NCBI RefSeq assembly: GCF_023667495.1
Contig: NZ_JAMOZL010000006.1
Span: 310,001 to 374,000 of the forward strand
DNA length: 64,000 nucleotides
DNA from: Dyadobacter sp. MSC1_007
Lineage (GTDB): Bacteria > Bacteroidota > Bacteroidia > Cytophagales > Spirosomataceae
Reading direction: 5' to 3'
Below, piece by piece: positions 58,686 through 64,000 of the stretch (the first letter of the stretch is position 1; every line of letters starts with the position of its first letter). The notes beneath the pieces were generated by a model. The model saw nothing but the letters and a program-made list of their open reading frames with translations. It ran no database searches and had not been told where the DNA came from. The translations under genes were made by a program, and so were the position numbers.

Positions 58686-59029
58686 TTTGCAGGGATCACA
58701 GTAATTAATCGCGGAATATTTTCAGCATCGTTAATATCAAAAAACCAGCCAATCCGTATTGCGGGATTCCGCGAGTCTGGCGTGCGCAAAAATCCTTCCG
58801 TGGTTATTCTGATACCGAACGGAAGCTTTTCTTCGATCTCCACTACAAGACTTTCACAAGCAAGATCCCGAAGCGCCTCATAAAGTTGCCAACTATTTGA
58901 AAGCGAGTAACCAAATTTACTAAAAAACATCGCTTTTGATTTACCTTCCCGATGCGCGAAGTTCAGCAGGTAGTTTTCTATTTTGTTCCAGGAAATAATC
59001 GCTTGCGAGCAATTGGGTAGTTTGTTCAT
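58682..59029 (-). CDS. DUF6883-like protein
   Basis: A 115-residue protein; the ATG at 59029 follows an in-frame TTG at 59032. The pattern NYLLNFAHREGKSKAMFFSKFGYSLS is the core of DUF6883, a domain also found as a C-terminal module of polymorphic toxins. Here it is free-standing, with DUF4926 following in an ATGA overlap. Its biochemical activity is not known. The three in-frame ligand candidates are His, Lys and Glu residues around the SKAMFF motif. Confidence 0.8.
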   Translation of the reverse strand: MNKLPNCSQAIISWNKIENYLLNFAHREGKSKAMFFSKFGYSLSNSWQLYEALRDLACESLVVEIEEKLPFGIRITTEGFLRTPDSRNPAIRIGWFFDINDAENIPRLITVIPAK

Positions 59030-59125
59030 CAAAAGTAGCGCGTGAATTCGTTCTGTTTTGATTGTTTAGACGCTACATTTCATCAAAAGTCACTTTATTT
59101 ACCAAAACTTTTTTCGAAAGGCATC

Positions 59126-59965
59126 ATGAATATCATTACGACAGACCAACTTAAAACTTTGCTTGAAAATGAAGATCCGATCGTGATCGATGCAAGGGGA
59201 GGAACGGACGCTTTGGAGCGCTATAATAAAGCGCATTTGAAGAATGCCCAATTTGTGGACCTGGAAACGGATCTCTCTGATAAAAATGACAACCCTGCAT
59301 TTGGTGGACGCCATCCGTTACCGCAACCACAGGATTTCAGCCGATTCCTCGGTATTCTGGGCATTAGTCCGTCTTCAACAGTTGTTGTGTATGACGATAA
59401 AAAAGGCGCAAATGCAGCGGCCCGTTTCTGGTGGATGCTAAAATCTGCCGGGCACGAAAAAGTATATGTAGTAAGCGGAGGGCTGGATTCTATTCTCGAA
59501 GCAGGCATTGAACTTACTCAGAAAACAGCTGATCTGCATTCGCTTGAAGATTATCCGATCACCTCATGGCAGATGCCGCTGGTAGACGCCGACGACGTGG
59601 CCCTGGCCGCGGCCGACCCCGAGGCAATGGTAATCGATGTGCGTGAAAATTACCGTTTCAGGGGCGAGAGCGAACCTATCGACCTCGTTGCCGGACATAT
59701 TCCCGGGGCTATCAATATCCCATATACTACCAACATGGACGAAAAAGGCGAATTTATGTCGCCGGAAGAGTTGGCAGCCAAATATAAAGAAGCGCTAGCC
59801 CACCGTGATCCCCGCAAAGTAATCGTGCACTGCGGATCCGGAGTAACGGCCTGCCACACGTTGCTGGCACTTGCAGAAGCCGGATTGTCGGGAGCGAGCC
59901 TTTATGTAGGTTCATGGAGCGAGTGGTCGAGGAACGACCGGCCCATTGAAACAGATGCAGAATGA
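59126..59965 (+). CDS. Two-domain sulfurtransferase (rhodanese)
   Basis: A 279-residue tandem rhodanese from the ATG at 59126 (MNIITTDQLKTLL); an upstream GTG at 59042 is in frame but has no support. The second domain has the active-site cysteine at residue 236 (HCGSGVTACHT). The first domain has Tyr/Asp in the corresponding loop (VVVYDDKKGANAAA), so it is inactive, as in most 3-mercaptopyruvate/thiosulfate sulfurtransferases. It moves sulfane sulfur. Single gene; 103 bp from the divergent DUF6883 gene. Confidence 0.93.
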   Translation: MNIITTDQLKTLLENEDPIVIDARGGTDALERYNKAHLKNAQFVDLETDLSDKNDNPAFGGRHPLPQPQDFSRFLGILGISPSSTVVVYDDKKGANAAARFWWMLKSAGHEKVYVVSGGLDSILEAGIELTQKTADLHSLEDYPITSWQMPLVDADDVALAAADPEAMVIDVRENYRFRGESEPIDLVAGHIPGAINIPYTTNMDEKGEFMSPEELAAKYKEALAHRDPRKVIVHCGSGVTACHTLLALAEAGLSGASLYVGSWSEWSRNDRPIETDAE

Positions 59966-60128
59966 TCAATATGGAGGCAGTCTGATCGCGACGAACGGCA
60001 TTTGCCGATAAATCAGACCGTTCACAAACTACTGTTCGCTTACTTTCAGACGCGGGAGCTATTTTCGAGGCAGAACTCAGTGGTATTACAAAATGCTGCC
60101 ACGATCATCCTCACCGCATTAATTGACA

Positions 60129-60656
60129 ATGAGAAAGTATTTAACAGTGATAACCGCGCTGGTAGCGGCCTCGTTTACAGGGATAATGCTGCAAGATTGG
60201 AAGATAGGCAGCGGGTACACGATCCGGTTCGATGGTAAATACGCCCATGGAAGTTTCAGTAATCTGGCCGGTTCCATTTCATTCGACCCGGAGCATTTAG
60301 GCGAGGCCAAATTCGATGTGACGGTCGATGTCGCCTCGATCGACACAGGTATCGAACTAAAAAACAAGCATGCTCGCAGCGACAAGTGGTTTGATGCGGA
60401 GAAATACCCGGCCATTCGATTTACCTCGTCTCAGGTAAGCCGCACAGATACCGGTTTTGTCGTGCGCGGAGATCTCGAACTTAAAGGAATCAAAAAGGAG
60501 ATCCGGATACCTTTCGGTTTTCGCCAAATGCCGGAACGGTCTGTATTTTATGGCAGGTTTAAGGTCAATCGCGCTGATTTCGGTATCGGGAAGACAAACG
60601 GCAAAGAATCCGACTCCACATCGGTGGAGGTAATGGTGCCCGTAATGCCGAACTAA
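60129..60656 (+). CDS. YceI-family periplasmic lipid-binding protein
   Basis: A 175-residue YceI-domain protein. The start is the ATG at 60129; a TTG two codons earlier is in frame. A signal-like segment (about 1-20, VITALVAASFTGIML) is followed by the lipocalin-like beta barrel with YTIRFDGKYAHGSFSNLAGS, FDVTVDVASIDTG and ADFGIGKTNGKES. Family members bind isoprenoids such as quinones or polyprenols. Single gene. Confidence 0.92.
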   Translation: MRKYLTVITALVAASFTGIMLQDWKIGSGYTIRFDGKYAHGSFSNLAGSISFDPEHLGEAKFDVTVDVASIDTGIELKNKHARSDKWFDAEKYPAIRFTSSQVSRTDTGFVVRGDLELKGIKKEIRIPFGFRQMPERSVFYGRFKVNRADFGIGKTNGKESDSTSVEVMVPVMPN

Positions 60657-60663
60657 TAAGGCA

Positions 60664-60930
60664 TTATTTGCGATTCAGGTTGTTTAATTCCTTCAATAAC
60701 GTTTTTAGCTGTTTCTCAGCCGCCTGTAACGACTTCATTTCATCCTTTTCAACCACGCTGTCGGCGGGATCGTCATAGTTTTTGGTTTCCTCCATGACAT
60801 CCGGGTTTTCCCGGTTTTCGGGTGAAAGATTAGCTGTTTCTTCGAGGTCTTTCTGTTCAAAATCGATCTGTTGTCTTTTCGAAAGGATCTTCTCTTCAAG
60901 TTCTTTCCGCTGCTCGTTGTTTTCCGTCAT
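60664..60930 (-). CDS. Small coiled-coil protein of unknown function
   Basis: An 88-residue, highly charged protein (E, K, D and Q over half of the residues). Two coiled-coil-like stretches: EQRKELEEKILSKRQQIDFE and AAEKQLKTLLKELNNLNRK, joined by an acidic loop (EETKNYDDPADSVVEK). No signal peptide. The gap to the convergent YceI stop is only 7 nt. It could be a small stress-induced or scaffolding protein. Confidence 0.65.
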   Translation of the reverse strand: MTENNEQRKELEEKILSKRQQIDFEQKDLEETANLSPENRENPDVMEETKNYDDPADSVVEKDEMKSLQAAEKQLKTLLKELNNLNRK

Positions 60931-61065
60931 AATGGTTGTGCAATGGTGTTTAAAACGGACGTCAATAATCGCGCCAGCAGGGACACGGGCTGGCGGTACA
61001 TTTTGTGTTTTAAATTACTTTTTGAATCTTTATGACATAGGACAAGCTCATTTAAACTGAATACT

Positions 61066-61764
61066 ATGGATTATGCACACGCTTCTTCTGATTATCTGAA
61101 TGCTAACCCGAGTTGGCATATCGAAGATTCTCCGTGGAAGGCTACTCAAATCATCAAAATGCTTAAAAAGAATAGCCTGAGGCCAAAATCGATCGTCGAA
61201 ATCGGTTGCGGTGCAGGTGAAATCCTGAACCAGCTTTATGAGCGCTGGGACGACAAGTCGGTCGAGCTATATGGCTACGATATTTCTCCGGACGCGTACG
61301 AATTCTGTAAACCAAGGGAAAAAGACCGCTTAAAATTCTTCAACGAGGATCTGTTGCAAACCAACGAAAAGTTTGACCTAATGCTCATGATCGACGTTTT
61401 TGAGCATGTAGAGGACTATTTTGGCTTTATACGCAAGAGCGCGCAGCATGCAGAATACAAGATCTACCATATTCCGCTTGACTTTTCTGCATTGGCCGCA
61501 TTTACCGGACATCTGATGAAACTACGCAAATCGGTGGGCCATATTCACCACTTTACGAGGGAAATGGCTATCAATACCTTAAAGGATTGCGGGCTTGAAG
61601 TAATCGACTGGTTCTACACGCTTTCGGAGCTGGAATTGAATTATGGGAAGCATAACTTTAATGGAAAAGTTGTCAATTCGGTCAGAAAAGCACTTTATAC
61701 AGTAAATCCGGAGTGGGCTGTAAAATCGGTAGGAGGGTTTTCACTACTGGTGCTTGCCCGCTGA
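61066..61764 (+). CDS. Class I SAM-dependent methyltransferase
   Basis: A 232-residue methyltransferase. The SAM-binding motif is VEIGCGAGEI at residues 44-53, followed by YGYDISPDAYEF and LMIDVFEHVEDYFGFI. Sequences like this are often found in cell-surface polysaccharide or polyketide loci, but here the gene stands alone with a clear terminator 18 bp past the stop. Substrate unknown. Confidence 0.88.
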   Translation: MDYAHASSDYLNANPSWHIEDSPWKATQIIKMLKKNSLRPKSIVEIGCGAGEILNQLYERWDDKSVELYGYDISPDAYEFCKPREKDRLKFFNEDLLQTNEKFDLMLMIDVFEHVEDYFGFIRKSAQHAEYKIYHIPLDFSALAAFTGHLMKLRKSVGHIHHFTREMAINTLKDCGLEVIDWFYTLSELELNYGKHNFNGKVVNSVRKALYTVNPEWAVKSVGGFSLLVLAR

Positions 61765-61781
61765 CGTTTTTGGATTACATA

Positions 61782-61819
61782 AAAAAGCGCAGTGGAAACT
61801 CTCTTCCGTTGCGCTTTTT
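61782..61819 (+). terminator. Rho-independent terminator of the methyltransferase
   Basis: AAAAAGCGCAGTGGAA (61782-61797) and TTCCGTTGCGCTTTTT (61804-61819) form a 16-bp stem with one G-T type position and a T-run. It lies 18 bp past the stop. Confidence 0.88.
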
Positions 61820-61900
61820 CTATGTCGCCAGCGCTGCCGTTTGCTCATTCTCTCTACCGTTAGTTTATTGCTCGTCAGTTGGTAGAAAGCGGCTGGATGC

Positions 61901-62242
61901 CTACTTCATATTCAACGCCCTTTTTAGGAATGCACCAACGAAACTCGCGGCGAAGGTCAGAATCATCGACCCGTAAAGACTGAAATTTTCGAGTTCTTGT
62001 CGCGCCCCACTGTCCGGAACCGAGGTGAAAATGAAATAGCCGGAAACGATCAACGCGCTTTGCAAAATCGCAAGCAGCCAGCCTTTATAAGGCTCAATAA
62101 AACCAATGCAAACCGCCGAGAGGACTGCAAGCAAATAAGGGAGATGGATACTTTCGGCTTGTTTGATGACGTATACCAGCAGGGCGCTTGTTATCAGGAC
62201 GATCAGCACATTGATAATCATCCGTTTATTCAGAAATTCCAT
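61901..62242 (-). CDS. Four-helix membrane protein of unknown function
   Basis: A 113-residue protein with four hydrophobic segments (about 10-25, 34-51, 54-72 and 90-108), short loops and no signal-like cleavage. The C-terminus is GAFLKRALNMK. No family can be named. Between it and the terminator at 61782 lie about 80 bp. It is small but the regular helix spacing makes it credible. Confidence 0.65.
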   Translation of the reverse strand: MEFLNKRMIINVLIVLITSALLVYVIKQAESIHLPYLLAVLSAVCIGFIEPYKGWLLAILQSALIVSGYFIFTSVPDSGARQELENFSLYGSMILTFAASFVGAFLKRALNMK

Positions 62243-62331
62243 GGAGCTAATTTTGACGATGAGGAGCCAGTTATGGCGGCCCGCAAAATTCGCTACGGAG
62301 GTCGAGAATCGAAAGAAGAATTGAAAAAAGA

Positions 62332-62595
62332 TCAGATCAGCACCGCCATGTCCGGTTCAGTGCCGTTTTCGAGCGACGGTATGGAGTAGGCCAATGCAAT
62401 GCGCTTGCCTGTGTGCTCTGCCAATTCAAGCAATTGAAATACCTTTTCCTCTCCCTCAATATGAAGTGCTTGGTACAGGATGTTCCCATAATGAAATTCT
62501 GTGGAACCCAATCCGTTTTTCAGAGCAGCCAACTGATACCGGTCGAATATTTCCTTTCCTGACATGAAGTGCAACATTTGGTTGTGATATTGCAT
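62332..62595 (-). CDS. Small hypothetical protein
   Basis: An 87-residue soluble protein of unknown function; Met11 is an alternative start. Charges and hydrophobic spacing are protein-like (LQLLELAEHTGKRIALAYS type stretch near residue 57), and the gene follows the flavin-oxidase-like gene on the same strand at 48 bp. It may be co-transcribed with that gene. Confidence 0.5.
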   Translation of the reverse strand: MQYHNQMLHFMSGKEIFDRYQLAALKNGLGSTEFHYGNILYQALHIEGEEKVFQLLELAEHTGKRIALAYSIPSLENGTEPDMAVLI

Positions 62596-62643
62596 GTGAA
62601 TTTGCCCGAAAGATGCTCAAACCGGTATCAAGGTTGCATGCGG

Positions 62644-63273
62644 CTAACTTAAATGCTGAGGAAGTGTAATATTTATACTTGTTGAGTCGGCCAATGGCGC
62701 GCCTCTTAGCGTTTGCAATGGGATAAGTCCCGACCAGATCGGCAAGTCGAGATCTTCCGGCTCGTCGTTTGGCATGCCGTCCCGTGTTTTGGCCGAAGCT
62801 TCGTCAAATGAGAAGGCCAATGCGGTCGTTTTCCTTACCTCACTGTCGGTCATCGGGCGCAGGTAATCCCAGCTGTCAGGGACTATTTTGTTAGTCAGCC
62901 ATTCAAATGCGGCCTTTTTGGTCTCGATATCCTCTACTTTTTCTGCTTTGGAGAAAATGATAACAGACCGGTAATTCACCGAATGGCTGAAAGCCGACTT
63001 CGCCACCACCAGCGCATCCGTAAGCATCACTGAAATGCACACCGGAATACCTTTTTCGATTTCCCTGATAAAATGGCTTCCCACCGACCCGTGAATGTAA
63101 ATTTTATCTTCATAGCGGACAAAAGCCGTCGGAATTGAGAACGGCTTGTTGTCCACGGCATAGCTAATAGTGCAAAACAGTGCTTCATCCAGGATCGAGC
63201 AAATCTTTTCCTGCTCATAATAAGTTCTTTTTGCCAGGCGGCTCGGAACGAGATAGGGTGGTGGCGTTGCCAT
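62644..63273 (-). CDS. Pyridoxamine 5'-phosphate oxidase-like FMN-binding protein
   Basis: A 209-residue flavin-binding split-barrel protein of the PNPOx-like family: LDEALFCTISYAVDNKPFSI, IYIHGSVGSHFIREIEKG, and NYRSVIIFSKAEKVED. Related proteins reduce nitroimidazoles (NimA type) or bind FMN or heme without vitamin B6 activity. It is divergent from a MocR regulator, the classic arrangement for a regulator and its target. Confidence 0.88.
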   Translation of the reverse strand: MATPPPYLVPSRLAKRTYYEQEKICSILDEALFCTISYAVDNKPFSIPTAFVRYEDKIYIHGSVGSHFIREIEKGIPVCISVMLTDALVVAKSAFSHSVNYRSVIIFSKAEKVEDIETKKAAFEWLTNKIVPDSWDYLRPMTDSEVRKTTALAFSFDEASAKTRDGMPNDEPEDLDLPIWSGLIPLQTLRGAPLADSTSINITLPQHLS

Positions 63274-63308
63274 ATTTTAGTTTTGGTTTTGTTCAAAATT
63301 ATGAGGTA

Positions 63309-63355
63309 ATTGGTATCATTTATTGATCCAATATTTTAATTTGTAATGGTCCAAT
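63309..63355. promoter_or_regulatory. Three-box operator candidate for the MocR regulator
   Basis: In the 83-bp divergent gap there are three related boxes: ATTGGTATCA (63309-63318, inverted), TTGATCCAAT (63323-63332) and ATGGTCCAAT (63346-63355, direct). The two direct boxes are 23 nt apart, about two helix turns. One inverted and two direct copies are the layout known for PdxR-type sites. Confidence 0.55.
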
Positions 63356-63356
63356 T

Positions 63357-64000
63357 ATGATGAATGTCCTTTCGACGCTGCTGGCGCCGGACAAATCAGG
63401 CAAATTGCCGGTATACATCCAGATCGCCAACGACCTGATGGGGCTGATCAGGAGCGGTACATTGCAACCCGGATACCGGCTATTGAGTACCAGGCAATTG
63501 GCATTGATCCTGAAAGTACACAGACGTACGGTCGTTCAGGCATATGATGAACTGCTTGCGCAGGGCTGGCTGGAAAGTCATACCGGCAACGGAACATTCG
63601 TAGCGAAGCATTTGCCCGAGGTAAGGCCAGTTCCCATTAAGCAAGAGGGGAATAAATTAACAAATCCGCTGAAAAAAGCCGGATTTGCATTCGACAAGCC
63701 AGCGCATCTGGACCGTCCGGTCTTAAAAACCACCACTCGTCTGCACCTCGACGACGGCTTCCCCGACCCACGGCTTGCACCGTTAGAAGAGCTTTCACGC
63801 GCATATCGCAGCCAATTGTTGCATGGCAACCCTTATGTAAGGCTTGGCTACGGCGATACCGGAGGCGCTAATTGGCTCAGACGTGAGCTGTCGACCTATC
63901 TCAACGAGACGCGAGGGCTTAAAACGGCGCCTGAGAACATATTGATTGTACGCGGTGTGATCATGGCCATTTACCTGGCGTCCAGCAGCTTTCTTAAACC
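63357..64000 (+). CDS. MocR/PdxR-like regulator with aminotransferase domain, 3' end outside window
   Basis: A GntR-type winged HTH at the N-terminus (about 15-80, LMGLIRSGTLQPGYRLLSTR) is followed by the start of an aminotransferase-class-I fold (HLDDGFPDPRLAPLEELSRA, GYGDTGGANWLRRELSTYLN), the MocR arrangement. About 214 codons are present; the PLP lysine lies beyond the window. The start is ATG at 63357 or the next codon at 63360. Members bind PLP and regulate vitamin B6 or aminotransferase-linked genes. The divergent target is the flavin protein at 62644. Confidence 0.9.
   Translation, partial: MMNVLSTLLAPDKSGKLPVYIQIANDLMGLIRSGTLQPGYRLLSTRQLALILKVHRRTVVQAYDELLAQGWLESHTGNGTFVAKHLPEVRPVPIKQEGNKLTNPLKKAGFAFDKPAHLDRPVLKTTTRLHLDDGFPDPRLAPLEELSRAYRSQLLHGNPYVRLGYGDTGGANWLRRELSTYLNETRGLKTAPENILIVRGVIMAIYLASSSFLK

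Overview
The window reads as a chromosome segment of a Bacteroidota bacterium of the Cytophagales, most like Dyadobacter or another Spirosomaceae genus. That is a judgement from protein style and gene order, not from a search. Supporting signs are DUF3098 between ftsX and uppP, a BcgI-free housekeeping background with two aconitases in tandem, a mid-range GC content, almost no Shine-Dalgarno sequences, many 1-4 nt start/stop overlaps, and a set of secreted carbohydrate-active proteins. Both ends cut a gene: ribF on the left and a MocR-type regulator on the right. No tRNA, rRNA, CRISPR array, prophage or transposase gene was seen.

Region by region. 1-6000 (minus strand): ftsX, DUF3098, uppP, truB and ribF as one run, then a bifunctional-nuclease-family protein and the electron transfer flavoprotein pair etfB-etfA. 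6096-9616: two small plus-strand genes, then a Gfo/Idh/MocA oxidoreductase and an acetylxylan-esterase-like hydrolase. 9783-19372: rluF, a purine-rich tandem repeat, a secreted serine hydrolase with a secreted glycosidase-like protein, a PIN-domain toxin-antitoxin pair, a NagX/HGSNAT-like membrane protein, a sugar phosphate isomerase-like protein, pgi and a VanZ-like protein. 19554-28654: a large secreted alpha/beta hydrolase, an SDR dehydrogenase coupled to a small protein, dnaK, a Tat-type phospholipase C and a DUF937 protein. 28748-32139: the translation block thrS-infC-rpmI-rplT. 32200-44674: a TPR lipoprotein, an rRNA-methyltransferase-like protein, a secreted Gly/Tyr-rich protein, an EVE-domain protein, menB and menE in divergent arrangement, a LexA-like regulator without peptidase residues, folD, a sirtuin and topA. 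45004-50099: acnB and a second aconitase. 50429-64000: lspA with a DUF1080 protein, an M61 peptidase, a radical-SAM/DUF4130 DNA-repair-like pair, a thioredoxin-fold protein without its cysteines, an ECF sigma factor with a membrane partner, a DUF6883/DUF4926 pair, a rhodanese, YceI, a methyltransferase and a divergent MocR/flavin-oxidase pair.

How the genes work together. The housekeeping genes cover envelope building (ftsX, uppP, lspA), translation (infC, rpmI, rplT, thrS, truB, rluF), menaquinone synthesis (menB, menE), central carbon metabolism (pgi, the two aconitases, etfAB) and DNA topology (topA). Between them lie secreted polymer-degrading enzymes and small two-gene modules. The best candidates for undescribed biology are the dispersed REP/REPIN-like repeats (34423-34494 and 50205-50412), the DUF6883/DUF4926 pair, the sigma factor with its four-helix membrane partner, the cysteine-less TlpA-like protein behind a palindrome, and an orphan terminator beside the PIN toxin-antitoxin pair.
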